A stretch of DNA of 64,000 nt from Paenibacillus sp. YN15 (GCF_003285005.1 NZ_QMFA01000003.1:212970-276969); one strand, 5' to 3'; shown: positions 19,101-27,066, numbered from the stretch's first letter. The notes: a model not told the origin generated them from the letters alone. Numbers and translations are program-made.

Positions 19101-22100
19101 TGGCGGGCGGCCCATCGGCGGCATCCACACCTATGTCTCCAAGGATTTGTACAACTGGGTGGATATGGGCGTGGCCCTGTATCCCCACCGTGTGTTCCCG
19201 ATGGAGAAGACCTCCGACGGTACGGGAGTTCAGTTGAGCGATACCCGCTTGGCGGCGCTTAAGGGGCGGGCTATGGCGGCACCCGGAGCAGGCGTCAATG
19301 AACTGGGCCAGCCGTTGACCCAGGAGGATATCGACTATGCCCGGGATTTCCTGCAGGCCTACGTGGACCGGAGCGCCCATCCCGGCTACAGCCGCAGCGG
19401 CGATGCAGGCTTCGACTACCTAGCTGCAGTCTATGATGAGGCAAGTCTCAAGCTGGCGTTTGACCGCACCTATGCTTACTACACCATCATGGAACGCCCG
19501 AAGATGCTCTACAACGAACAGACGGGCAAGTATGTGATTGTGTACCACGCGGACGGTCCGACGGATGCGCGAATTCTGGAATATTTTGATACTCTGCAAA
19601 ATGACCCTATGTACAATACCGGCATCAGCCGTTACAGCCGTGCGCAGATGGGCTTCGCCGAATCGGATACGCCCTTCGGCCCCTTCAAGCTGGTCAATGC
19701 CCAAAAAATGAACTACATTGAGGGCTATTATCCCAGCAACCAGGGGATGGCCCGGGACATGACTGTGTTCAAGGATGATGACGGCAAGGCATATGCCATT
19801 TATTCCAGCGAAGAGAACAAGTACACGTATGTTTCTCTTCTGAATGAATCGTATACCGCTCCTGCACAGGACGGCACGGCAGGGCTGGGTGAAACCTTCA
19901 CCGCCCGGGTATTCCCGGATGCCAGCAGGGAGGCTCCGGCAGTCTTCAAGTATGACGGGTATTATTATTTCATTACCTCCGGCACCACCGGCTGGGACCC
20001 GAACCCGTCCATTGCCTACCGGGCCAATCATATTTTCGGCAATACCACAGACGGGGGCCAAACCTTTACGCCCTATACCAAGCTGGGGAATCCGTTCCCC
20101 AACGACAGCTCCAATACCTCCTACCGGACGCAATCCACGGCGGTTATTCCTTACGACGCGGAGAACGGGCTGTTCATCTACATGGGGGACCGCTGGATTC
20201 AACGGGCGCTGGAAACCTCCGGCTATGTCTGGGTTCCGCTGCGCATAACGGCCAACGGCACTCAAATTGAAGGCCAGACCTTGAGCGACTGGAGCCTTGA
20301 CGTGATGGATAGCTTTGCTCCGCTGAAGGTGCTGTCTGCCGGGGGCGGGAGCAATACCTTCCGGCTGGGAGAGATTCCTGAACTGCCTATGACCCTGGAT
20401 GTGCAAAAGGGCTCGGCGGTGCACCGGAATGTGCCGGTAACCTGGGATGCAGCCAGTGTAGAGGCTGTGCACTTAAAACTGGGAGCCGCCACCGTTCAGG
20501 GGACGCTTGGAGGGGAGTTGGCAGGAAGCCGGATCGATTACGAGGTTACGGTCGCCCTTCCGGACAATCTGCTTTATTTCGTCAATCCGGCATCCGGCGA
20601 TGTTGCCGAATATACCCAATTGGTGGATGCTTACAGAGCATCAACGGGTAAAACCCTGCGCCATGATACGGCGGAGCAAGGGTACGATCCGGCAAGCGGA
20701 AAAACATGGGGCTATACCGGCTCCAACAGTGCACTGCGGGCCAATACAACGGATATTTTCCAAAGTCTGCGTTATGTGAACAGCTCTTCCCAGCGAAGCC
20801 TGACCTACAAATTCGATCTGGAAAAGGGCAATTATACTGTCTACATGGGCTTCTATGACCCATGGTTCTCCAGCTCCCAGTCCAAGCGGGTTGCCAATAC
20901 CATCATTAACGGCAGCACCGTGGAGACAGGCCGGATTATCGATGCCTCTTACGCTGTGGCGGAGCACAAGGGAATCGTCATGAATGAAGACGGGACCATG
21001 GAAATCACGGTGGCTCCCGCCAATTCCGGCAGCAACACCGATATGCAGCTCAGTTGGATCATGATTGCCAAACCCCAAGGCGAGGATACGGTGAAGCCGG
21101 TCATTACACTTTTGGGCGATGCTGCAGTCCACGTGGAAAACGGAGCGGTGTATACCGATGCGGGAGCAGTAGCGTCGGATGACCGGGACGGGGATATTAC
21201 GGACCGGATTGTAGTTGCTTACAAATGGCAGGGAACCCCGGTAGACAAGATCGACACGGTAACGGAGGCTACCTACACCGTCCATTACAATGTCAGCGAC
21301 CTGGCAGGCAACGCGGCTGACGAGGCGGTCAGAACGGTTATTGTGGGAGCGCCGCCGGTTACTCCGGATTCGGTGAAGCCTGTGATCACCTTGCTGGGAC
21401 ATGAGCTTGTGACCCTGGGTGTGGGCAGAGAGTATACGGATGCGGGAGCACTGGCTGCGGATGACCGGGATGGAAATATTACAGACCGGATCATCACTAC
21501 CTACAGCTGGAACGGTCTTCCTGCGGCAGGTATCAGCACAGTGACGGAAGCCACCTACAAGGTCCATTACAATGTCAGCGACCTGGCAGGCAATTGGGCC
21601 GATGAGGTTACCCGGACAGTGGTAGTGGCCACATACGGCGGACCCGATACGGTGAAGCCGGTCATTACCCTGTTGGGCGACGCAACGGTATATGTGGAAA
21701 ACGGAGCAATTTATACCGATGCCGGAGCCATAGCTGCGGATGACCGGGACGGGGATATCAGCGACCGGATGGTGACCACCATTACCTTTGGTGACAAGGC
21801 TGTTTCGGCCGTGGACACCACAGTGGCCGGAACCTATATGTACCATTACAATGTAAAGGATGCGGCGGGCAACGCGGCGGAGAAAGTGACACGCCAGGTG
21901 ATTGTTGCCGCACCGGTAGATAACTCCGGCGGAGACGACGACACTACTTCTGGAATACCCTCTACACCTGTTCCTGTGCCTCAGCCACCGGTAGACACCC
22001 AGCAGGTAAGCCGTGAGGATCTGAAGCCGGATGGACAGGGAAGCTTCACTGTCCAGTGGAGCAAGGAAAAGGAAACGCTGTTGTTGCCGGCGGAGGTGGC

Positions 22101-23118
22101 CGGCGCTGTGGAAGCGGGCGGCGCCCTGAAGCTGGTGAAGGATCAGGTGGCCCTTGAGCTCAGCGGGCAAACCCTGCGCAAGCTGCTGGCGGAAGCAGGA
22201 GATGGAGCGCGGGAGGGGCAAATCAAGATTACGGCTGAAATTGCCGATTCCGGTTTGATGAAGCAGGCCATAGAGGGCGCAACCGTTCCGGGAGCCGTGA
22301 ATTGGACAGCTGCCAGCGGGTTGTACCGCATCCAGGCGGAAGCGATAAGCCAAAACGGCGATCAATTGAATAGCGCCACCGCATTGCCGAAGGAAACGGT
22401 TGTGCTGGCCATCCAAACAGGTCCGGTGGCCGATCCGGAGCTGCTGGGCGTGTATGCCATCGGCGCTGACGGCAAACCCGTTTATATGGGAGGCCAGTGG
22501 AGCAACGGCGAAATTGCCGCCACGGTTCCGCTGGGAGGCCAATACGCGGTGCTGGCCTATGAACGCAGCTTCGCGGATGTGGACGACAGCCATTGGGCCA
22601 AAACCGTCATTGCACGGATGGCGGCAAAGCATGTGATCGACGGAGTTGACGAAGCCAGGTTTGAGCCTCAGGGGGAAGTAACCCGGGCCGAGTTTGCCGC
22701 TATGCTGGTGCGGCTCTTGGGCATTCAGGCTTCCGACCGCAGCGACGCAGCCGGATTTGCCGATGTGCCGCAGGAAGCCTGGTACGCGGATGCCGTAGCG
22801 GCAGCAGCACAGGCAGGCCTGGTAACGGGCCGCAGCGACAGCAGCTTTGAGCCGGACAGCACGGTGAGCCGGGAGGAAATGGCTGTGATGCTGGTGCGGG
22901 CTTACCGGTTGAAGGCGGACCGGCAACTGGCAGATTCCACGGAAGCCGCCTTTGCGGATGCCGATCAAATCAGCGCATGGGCCAAGGACGCCGTAGCCGC
23001 CGCCAACGCGGCAGGGCTGCTCCAAGGCCGGGGCAACGGGCAGTTCGCTCCCCAGAACCAGCTCACCCGCGCCGAAAGCGTCCAGGTGCTGTACAATTTG
23101 CTGAAGAATTTGAAGTAA
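13168..23118 (+). CDS. Giant S-layer-anchored GH59-like/GH43-like galactosidase
   Basis: A secreted, wall-attached enzyme of 3316 residues. Order: signal peptide (1-37); Ig-like (Big_4) and jelly-roll module (37-310); GH59/clan-A-like barrel (about 326-590), opening FKGFGVLSANSTSALLMDY, with predicted acid/base E483 (NEH) and nucleophile E576 (WNSEAQ); beta-sandwich and lectin-like domains (590-1071); carbohydrate-binding-like module (1072-1208); two more Ig plus jelly-roll cassettes (1288-1536, 1637-1908); GH43 propeller (1911-2381) resembling exo-beta-1,3-galactanases, with EAPAVFKYDGYYYF around E2255; a fourth cassette (2386-2638); three DUF5011-like Ig repeats (2641-2915); three SLH repeats (3133-3316). 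Start ATG has AAGGAGG 6 bases upstream; an in-frame TTG at 13117 lies before it. Galactan or arabinogalactan side chains are the inferred substrate. Confidence 0.85.
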   Translation: MKRKHSLGSRVCALAMAAVLLAGLFQSVLPQGASAAAPSTVYAAAYMGAQTTEETSLPATIEVEGVPTAVTWHIGEDTFATPYDTVTVTGTAANGATAVASVEVLPPRSNPLVYFVDSGTGPDWANPPAGTDKKPVIRSLFYEAVANLDGVQLANEVSDQIFNMAGEPDNTWGAVVGLRTGTTRTDPLQSPDGAAAGDSADLYRIGLRTGNTSISYRLTLEPGTYTLTSGFFDWYGNRSRETRPRIEYTDTSGSVKTILLDQFNTNSTTQVSSEFTLPADADTSVPLKLTYANVSGEAPIVSWFAVAKGGIKTMIEDARKAAASMVKVLLDGNDIKADNVNGLTFKGFGVLSANSTSALLMDYKAEHPEKYAELLQVLFGGEHPLMTHVKIEMGNDRNNSTGPDPATMRTADEAANVARHPGFQLAADAKAVNPQLKVSILRWSAPAWADNNDKIYTWYKNTILAAYRQYGYMADYVNPHINEHAADLTWTKQYAAKVRSDAEGFLSPEEKALYNRIEVVISDEVGIGSFGGSMISDAALREAVSVAGYHYNTDDDSAGNFKKLAEQYDLEIWNSEAQATFSNSAFRPHNNAKDPSVAGTGIGGTGSALEMGNTIIKGFVNSRRTHFVYQPAIGSFYEGGQYSFKELLSARDPWSGWIHYDAGLAILQHFNWFMKAGWENEANNAGIWRAIPQASYTGATGTNPVSGRNGTPSYMTMAAPDKSNFSTVIVNDSEYERTYKLQTVNMAFASGTPPLEVWETRAAEAGEAFNSRYMQYLGEAAADGAGVYTVKVKPYSIVTVTSLDCNDKEAYSKPLPVEGERTVLDTDATGSVQNTTDSILYADDFNYTGKTAAVIGPGGQITGSQSYIDSRGGSKGAMPRYTHDRNGAFEAYLDEATGNYVLRQQLDKSIMGLGGTWNNGEPVTAIGDNRWTNYKASVDVSFENNSTQSGANYAAIGARYQGGGSSHSITGTPYVLKFWFDGGWQLLVNNASVANGNAATGAGGVKIDGFNAAYDAWHNIAIEAAGSRITAYLDGVKLAAYTDPSPKLSGRVDLASGYYHTRFDNLKVEKLDGYEPYYSELLDNLEMTDLAQVPNEKLVYSGAWSHTNGQGMYIYQRSISASQGAGAALAYTFTGTGLDILGPNDGTAKLEVTVDGQVIAKSAATVASKELYQTYALRGLPYGQHTVQIKVVSGNLSVDAVAVEPGLVQGATDTAPLQAALDAAQAVTRQDEFKEADWQLFEAMRSAVQEALADPAAYRLDQEGAEQLAARLVYTQNQLYIGDIISLATPLYAATYTGTAPALPQKVEAKHEDGTTSLVTVDWKLQETSFNTSYETVAVKGTYGNLETVAYVEVVPAGLVYFVDPGVTADGDTPPYTLVKNLAGDALLNNKADQPSTGDTVWGHTPTNTNYKLKGLTGSVVATDKSQTGVYGSDTLNNPLGYVFPLTAGKYTITSFHRDWWNNTNRTMDLSLSYKDAQGTTVTETVKTGLVAGPNGVTVNHNFTLPVDGTVKLSINNTYSGNQAALVSYVAVAKRTASPADVQAVNEAKSILEGAAYNVEKAAANTEADVRAWLLQTINGLNGFGATGVTVGNIAFTSFQPSSGLTPGSFSFTAALTKGEAEESAAASGAIKAPVVDTSRTTEVFAAYAGTVPQLPQSVRLVDGGPEYSVTGWTADGGVISGTDFDTPYETVPVYGHYSDGSGEKQFQAYVEVVPQGLKYFIDTGAANQYVYDAVNKLTGNGLLNSSANQLYSAGSGWGYTALSSAGAVKPIINKSAQSDLDKNATGIMIDGGDPLSTLTYRLEGLEGGKSYRFTSYHRLWWDNEMPLKIAIEYNLNGKTVSQLVNRLHLDHAGHSRQVEYSINLPEGASDVRYVLTNVGSYTAGPGAGKTNKNAAISWLAVEELAGAAQTPVYSSIGGVAGENTDVWFDTKGVPIQAHGGQVTWVEHVKWNGEVPSYTVSPATGDGAWLWVGEDKTYGGRPIGGIHTYVSKDLYNWVDMGVALYPHRVFPMEKTSDGTGVQLSDTRLAALKGRAMAAPGAGVNELGQPLTQEDIDYARDFLQAYVDRSAHPGYSRSGDAGFDYLAAVYDEASLKLAFDRTYAYYTIMERPKMLYNEQTGKYVIVYHADGPTDARILEYFDTLQNDPMYNTGISRYSRAQMGFAESDTPFGPFKLVNAQKMNYIEGYYPSNQGMARDMTVFKDDDGKAYAIYSSEENKYTYVSLLNESYTAPAQDGTAGLGETFTARVFPDASREAPAVFKYDGYYYFITSGTTGWDPNPSIAYRANHIFGNTTDGGQTFTPYTKLGNPFPNDSSNTSYRTQSTAVIPYDAENGLFIYMGDRWIQRALETSGYVWVPLRITANGTQIEGQTLSDWSLDVMDSFAPLKVLSAGGGSNTFRLGEIPELPMTLDVQKGSAVHRNVPVTWDAASVEAVHLKLGAATVQGTLGGELAGSRIDYEVTVALPDNLLYFVNPASGDVAEYTQLVDAYRASTGKTLRHDTAEQGYDPASGKTWGYTGSNSALRANTTDIFQSLRYVNSSSQRSLTYKFDLEKGNYTVYMGFYDPWFSSSQSKRVANTIINGSTVETGRIIDASYAVAEHKGIVMNEDGTMEITVAPANSGSNTDMQLSWIMIAKPQGEDTVKPVITLLGDAAVHVENGAVYTDAGAVASDDRDGDITDRIVVAYKWQGTPVDKIDTVTEATYTVHYNVSDLAGNAADEAVRTVIVGAPPVTPDSVKPVITLLGHELVTLGVGREYTDAGALAADDRDGNITDRIITTYSWNGLPAAGISTVTEATYKVHYNVSDLAGNWADEVTRTVVVATYGGPDTVKPVITLLGDATVYVENGAIYTDAGAIAADDRDGDISDRMVTTITFGDKAVSAVDTTVAGTYMYHYNVKDAAGNAAEKVTRQVIVAAPVDNSGGDDDTTSGIPSTPVPVPQPPVDTQQVSREDLKPDGQGSFTVQWSKEKETLLLPAEVAGAVEAGGALKLVKDQVALELSGQTLRKLLAEAGDGAREGQIKITAEIADSGLMKQAIEGATVPGAVNWTAASGLYRIQAEAISQNGDQLNSATALPKETVVLAIQTGPVADPELLGVYAIGADGKPVYMGGQWSNGEIAATVPLGGQYAVLAYERSFADVDDSHWAKTVIARMAAKHVIDGVDEARFEPQGEVTRAEFAAMLVRLLGIQASDRSDAAGFADVPQEAWYADAVAAAAQAGLVTGRSDSSFEPDSTVSREEMAVMLVRAYRLKADRQLADSTEAAFADADQISAWAKDAVAAANAAGLLQGRGNGQFAPQNQLTRAESVQVLYNLLKNLK

Positions 23119-23136
23119 AGCGCGCTATATAAATGA

Positions 23137-23195
23137 GGGGCTCCCTCTAGGGCAACCGGGTTGATGAAGCACCGTGCCTTAGAGGGGGCTTTTTG
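23137..23195 (+). terminator. Terminator of the giant enzyme gene
   Basis: Arms around 23140-23154 (GCTCCCTCTAGGGCA) and 23175-23189 (TGCCTTAGAGGGGGC) pair with few mismatches and are followed by TTTTT. It lies 20 bp after the stop codon. Confidence 0.85.
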
Positions 23196-23242
23196 CACAA
23201 CAAAAAGAGCAGCATAATCTGCCACTCAGCGCCAAAATATGA

Positions 23243-23248
23243 TACAAT
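23243..23248 (+). promoter_or_regulatory. Candidate -10 box of the small toxin gene
   Basis: TACAAT preceded by TATGA (extended -10-like context), 65 bp before the toxin start codon. No good -35 is visible 17 bp upstream. Confidence 0.4.
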
Positions 23249-23312
23249 TAAACAAGCGATAGATAGGCTTATATGGGCGGTCGGCTAGCCTCTCGGAAGG
23301 GAGGTGATGCCT

Positions 23313-23396
23313 GTGGACATTAAAGACACCTTGGCGCTTATGATTTCATTTGCGACACTGGTCGTTCTCATATTGTCATTCCACAACAAAAAGTAG
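23313..23396 (+). CDS. Small hydrophobic holin-like type I toxin peptide
   Basis: A 27-residue peptide that starts MDIKDTLALMISF, continues as one hydrophobic helix rich in Leu/Val/Ile, and ends in a short basic tail HNKK. This is the pattern of the putative holin-like toxins (Hol_Tox/BsrE-TxpA group) of Bacilli, which insert in the membrane when over-produced. GTG at 23313 is preferred: AAGGGAGGTG ends 6 bases upstream, whereas the ATG at 23307 abuts the ribosome binding site. The stop codon lies in the first arm of a terminator hairpin shared with a predicted antisense RNA. Family membership is from residue pattern and gene context; toxicity is known for relatives, not shown here. Confidence 0.8.
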   Translation: MDIKDTLALMISFATLVVLILSFHNKK

Positions 23397-23431
23397 ACCG
23401 CCTGTGAGAAGGGAATCGGTCTACTTTTTGT
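23384..23431. terminator. Bidirectional terminator between toxin and antisense RNA
   Basis: CAAAAAGTAGACCG (about 23386-23400) and CGGTCTACTTTTTG (23417-23430) are perfect complements, with T-runs on both strands. It would end the toxin mRNA (+) and the antisense RNA (-), making the two RNAs overlap at their 3' ends as in txpA/RatA-type loci. Confidence 0.85.
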
Positions 23432-23541
23432 CCGTCATCCTTTGGTTAAAGCCGAACGCCCTTAAAGCGGTTCTATTTGCTGTATTGGAAGTCGTGCTGC
23501 CAACACGGCTTCCTTTGTCTTTAGTGAATGAAGCCTCTTTT
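23387..23541 (-). ncRNA. Predicted antisense antitoxin RNA
   Basis: A perfect minus-strand -10 (TATAAT, plus coordinates 23553-23548) predicts an RNA starting near 23541 and running about 155 nt to the shared terminator. It would contain two further hairpins: GAAGTCGTG/CACGGCTTC (plus strand 23489-23513) and GAACCGC/GGGCGTTC near 23453-23473. A -35-like TAGACA lies 19 bp upstream of the -10. No ORF is present. The arrangement, with a short antisense RNA overlapping only the 3' end of the toxin message, is that of known type I antitoxins; the RNA itself is inferred. Confidence 0.65.
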
Positions 23542-23636
23542 GAACCCATTATAGCATATAATTTAGCCAAGATGTCTACAAACGCGCATTTGAACGCTAA
23601 TTTTATTTGTTCTGCTATTTTAGTTACGATCCCTCC

Positions 23637-25259
23637 TCACTCCCCACCAGCGCCCTCCACCTGCTGCATAAACTCTCTGGGGGAGATGCCCTCTACCTTT
23701 TTGAACACCTTGCTGAAATAAAAGGCGCTTTCGTAGCCCAGCTTTTGCGAGATTTCGTAGACGCGGCCTTCCCCGCGGAGCATCATGTCCTTGGCGGCGG
23801 CGATTTTGGTTTCGGTGATGTAATCGACGAAATTGATGCCTGCGGTTTTGGAGAACAGGTGGCTCAAATAATTGGGGCTGAAGCTGAATACGTCGGCCAC
23901 CTGGTTCAGAGACAGCTTGCTGTCCAGATTGCGCTTGATGTAGGACTGGACATTTTTGACCAGCTGCTCCTTGTAGCTCTGCCGGCGGGTAGACAAAAGC
24001 TCGCAGCTTCCATCCCGGAACCGGATCAGCCAGTCCACAATGCCTTCCATAGTATGCTGCTGGTAGATGGCCCGGTAGCCCTCCGGCTCGTCCCCGAAGA
24101 TTTGCTCCACCATGTTCTTGCCGTCTGCCAAGAGCGAAGTGGCCATATACAGCACATTGCAGGCGGCATCCATAGCCGGGACAACCAGCTCGGGACGGCT
24201 GTCGAAATCCTCGATCATCCTGGTGATGATGGCGTACAACGCCCGTGTATCCATTTCCTCGAAGGCGCGGCGGATATCCTGGCGGGACTCGGAAAAGTCG
24301 AAGAGGGGATGCTCCTCTCTCGCGTGAGTCTCCGGAGAGTAGAACACGAAGCTCTGCTCGCGCACCGCCTCCGGCATGGCTCTGCGGGCGGATTCGTAGC
24401 TGTCCCGCAGCAGGTAGGGGTCCTCCACGGCATAACCGACAGAGCCGATAACGGTCACATTAAAGTAGTTGTGCAGCACGGAGGTCATATGGGCCATAAG
24501 CTTCCCGATTTCCGGCGTCCAGCATGCCGGATCAGCTCCGGCAACAGGCAGAACAACGGCAAAGTTGCGCATATCCAGGCTGATTACATGGCAGGCCCCT
24601 GCCTGGGCAAGTGTCTCCTTGGCCATCTGGACAGTGCTGGTGCACAGCGCCACCAGCTTATCCCCCCGGGGAGGAACACTGGTGGGACCCAGAATGCGGC
24701 AGGTGGAGACCACATAGGCAGGCTGGGCCAGCTCGATCTCCAGATCCTTCAGCTGAAGCAGGTATTGGTTTTTATTGTCAAACAGATTGTTCAGAAGCCG
24801 GGTAAAAAACTTCTCCCGGTGTCCCTGAAGATCGCTGCGGTGAGCGGAGTCGGAGCTGTTTTTTTCCAGAGATTTATATTCCTCCAGACGGGAGATGGCT
24901 TTCAAAATGGAGGCGGTCAGCATTTGGGGCGTCAGCTCCAGCTTGACCAGGTAATCCACAGCCTGCAGCTCAATGGCGCTCTTGGCATATTCAAATTCCT
25001 CAAAGCTGGTCAGGATGATGAACAGAGGGAGGCGGCCCTGCTTTTTACGCACGGCATCCGCTACCTCCAGTCCTGTTTTCACCGGCATCTTAATATCGGT
25101 AATGACAATATCCGGGCGCAGGGATTCGATCATTTCCTCGGCCTGGGCGCCGTTGTGGGCAATCCCCACAATTTCGATGTTGTATTCCTCCCATTTGAGC
25201 ATGGACTGCAAGCCTATACATACCAAAGCCTCGTCGTCGGCAATAAGCAGCTTGATCAT
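23637..25259 (-). CDS. YesN-like response regulator with AraC output domain
   Basis: A cytoplasmic transcription factor paired with the adjacent histidine kinase. The receiver domain (about residues 1-120) has the acidic pair DDE near the start, phospho-acceptor D55 in ITDIKMP, and a conserved Lys in DYLVKLE. A middle region of about 300 residues is typical for YesN-type proteins in Paenibacillus. The C-terminal AraC domain carries two helix-turn-helix units: SLNQVADVFSFSPNYLSHLFSKTAGINF and VYEISQKLGYESAFYFSKVFKK. ATG at 25259 has AAGGATG 8 bases upstream; longer frames lack a ribosome binding site. Transcribed after the kinase with a 52-bp gap. The natural targets are the sugar importer (9533) and the giant enzyme (13168), which it faces head-on. 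Confidence 0.92.
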   Translation of the reverse strand: MIKLLIADDEALVCIGLQSMLKWEEYNIEIVGIAHNGAQAEEMIESLRPDIVITDIKMPVKTGLEVADAVRKKQGRLPLFIILTSFEEFEYAKSAIELQAVDYLVKLELTPQMLTASILKAISRLEEYKSLEKNSSDSAHRSDLQGHREKFFTRLLNNLFDNKNQYLLQLKDLEIELAQPAYVVSTCRILGPTSVPPRGDKLVALCTSTVQMAKETLAQAGACHVISLDMRNFAVVLPVAGADPACWTPEIGKLMAHMTSVLHNYFNVTVIGSVGYAVEDPYLLRDSYESARRAMPEAVREQSFVFYSPETHAREEHPLFDFSESRQDIRRAFEEMDTRALYAIITRMIEDFDSRPELVVPAMDAACNVLYMATSLLADGKNMVEQIFGDEPEGYRAIYQQHTMEGIVDWLIRFRDGSCELLSTRRQSYKEQLVKNVQSYIKRNLDSKLSLNQVADVFSFSPNYLSHLFSKTAGINFVDYITETKIAAAKDMMLRGEGRVYEISQKLGYESAFYFSKVFKKVEGISPREFMQQVEGAGGE

Positions 25260-25311
25260 TGTGGTCACATCCTTGTCCGGAAGACCGGAGTCTCCTTGAT
25301 ACATGCATGGT

Positions 25312-27066
25312 TCATTGAAAAGGCAGCATAATGATCGTGCGCGTATACCGGCCTACTTCGCTTTCAAGGGTGACGCCGTATCTCTCGCCATAGGCCAGGC
25401 GCAGCCGTTCATTGACACTGCGGAGCCCCATATGCTCCATCATGCCTTTGGTGTCAGGAATTTCCTCTGCCAGCGCGGCGGCAATCTGCTCCCTGTCCAT
25501 GCCTACGCCGTTGTCCTCAATGGTAATGCGGATATCGAAGACACCTTGTTTGGCGACGGTGATTTGCACATGCCCCTTGCCTTTTGGCTCGATGCCGTGA
25601 AAAATGGCGTTTTCCACCAATGGCTGCAGGGTCAGCCGAGGGATCAGCGCCTCCAGCAAATCCTCGCTTTCCACCTGCTGGTCCATGGTGATGCTGCTGC
25701 CGTAGCGGTATTTTTGAATGAGGAAATAGTCATCCAAGAGGCTAAGCTCATCCTTCAGCGGAACCGGTTTTCCCATATTCTTGGCAATGCTGCGCAATAA
25801 CCGGGACAGGGAGGTGGTCATTTCGGCGATGCCGGTGGCATTCTGGATGGTAGCCATCCAGCGGATGGAGTTCAGCGTATTATAGAGAAAATGGGGATTG
25901 ATCTGGCTCTGGAGCACCCGGTATTCCAGCTCCTGCTTTTGCTTTTCCTGGGCCATGCGGTTTTCCATCAGCGCCACAATATCCTGGGAAAGACGGTTGA
26001 TGCCTCTGCCCACATCCCCCAGCTCGCTGTTCCACTCGATATTTTTGTCCATATAAAATTGGCCCTGGGCGATTTTGTCCATCCGTTTCTTGAGTTTTTC
26101 CACGGGGAGGCTGATGGTGCGGGTCAAATACAGGGTAATGATGCCGCTTGCGGCGATAATCAAAAGACAAACTCCGGCCATAAGGAAAAGCCAGATATTC
26201 GCTTGGGGAGCAAACTGGTAGCCCTCCAGAGTTTGGGTCAGCTCCACGCCGGAGCGGACGGGGAAGGAGACGGCCAGATGGCGGCCGGAGCTGTCGGATA
26301 TATACGACAATGCGGCTCCCAGGTCGGAGAAGCTGTCGTTGGTGTAGGGCTCCTCCTTATAGTGAATGGGCTCTGTGGATATCTTCTCCCCGGTGATCTG
26401 GTAATGCCGGCCGCCCAGCGTAAGCACAAGCCGGGATTCCTTGGGGATGCTGTAGCCTTTGAGCTTGTCGGTAATGACGGAGACATTGGCAAACAGATAA
26501 ACGGTTCCGATGTTGGATGCTCCGTTTCCATAGATAGGCATAGCGAAGGGAATAACAGTGGTCGAGGAAAAGGGGTCCTGCATCACCGCATTCCATTGCT
26601 CACCCGCAGGATCGTCCAGTTTCGGCAGCTCATCGAGGTTATGTATGTTTAAGGGAATAGAGTTTCCGGTATTGTCCACCTGCACAAAAAGGGTATTATT
26701 ATTGGTAGCGATCAGCCGCCGGGCGTAGGTGGTGGAACGGTTGCTGCGGGAAGCCTCCAACATGGAGTTAAACACATCGATGGCCATCCACGGGCTAGGC
26801 TCCTCCGCTTTGAAATATTCGGCCAGCTTGGTATTGGCGGTGGAATTGGTGCTGCACCCCATGGCCAGAGAGGAGAGATTGATCAGATCCTGCTCGATGA
26901 TATTGGCGATTAGCTGCAGGTTGAATTTTGTAGCCTGAATCGTGGTTTTGCGCTGAAAAAAAGAGATGAGCTCGTAGCTGAACACGGACAGCAGCGTGGC
27001 GGTTAATAGGGCAAAGGCGGTCATGATCAGAATAATGCGGCCTTTGATTGTGGACTTTTTCTTCAT
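25312..27066 (-). CDS. YesM-like sensor histidine kinase
   Basis: A membrane sensor kinase of the LytS/YesM type, 584 residues. One transmembrane helix near the N-terminus (GRIILIMTAFALLTATLLSVF), an extracellular sensor of about 250 residues, a second helix (WLFLMAGVCLLIIAASGIITL), a HAMP linker, then His_kinase with the phospho-acceptor H392 in INPHFLYNTLNSI. The ATPase domain shows LQPLVENAIFHGIEP and IEDNGVGM. Start ATG at 27066 has GGAGGGTGG 7 bases upstream. Upstream lies a near-consensus promoter overlapped by a cre-like site. In this family the sensor usually detects extracellular sugar, often through the binding protein; ligand unknown here. Confidence 0.93.
   Translation of the reverse strand: MKKKSTIKGRIILIMTAFALLTATLLSVFSYELISFFQRKTTIQATKFNLQLIANIIEQDLINLSSLAMGCSTNSTANTKLAEYFKAEEPSPWMAIDVFNSMLEASRSNRSTTYARRLIATNNNTLFVQVDNTGNSIPLNIHNLDELPKLDDPAGEQWNAVMQDPFSSTTVIPFAMPIYGNGASNIGTVYLFANVSVITDKLKGYSIPKESRLVLTLGGRHYQITGEKISTEPIHYKEEPYTNDSFSDLGAALSYISDSSGRHLAVSFPVRSGVELTQTLEGYQFAPQANIWLFLMAGVCLLIIAASGIITLYLTRTISLPVEKLKKRMDKIAQGQFYMDKNIEWNSELGDVGRGINRLSQDIVALMENRMAQEKQKQELEYRVLQSQINPHFLYNTLNSIRWMATIQNATGIAEMTTSLSRLLRSIAKNMGKPVPLKDELSLLDDYFLIQKYRYGSSITMDQQVESEDLLEALIPRLTLQPLVENAIFHGIEPKGKGHVQITVAKQGVFDIRITIEDNGVGMDREQIAAALAEEIPDTKGMMEHMGLRSVNERLRLAYGERYGVTLESEVGRYTRTIIMLPFQ

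Noticed and set aside
20641..23025. A 794-codon minus-strand open frame.
   Set aside because: It is a shadow of the giant enzyme's GC-rich coding strand, rich in Arg/His/Gln/Ile without family motifs.
23119..23636. Prophage remnant around the holin-like peptide.
   Set aside because: No integrase, lysin or structural genes nearby; the peptide plus antisense layout fits a type I toxin-antitoxin better.
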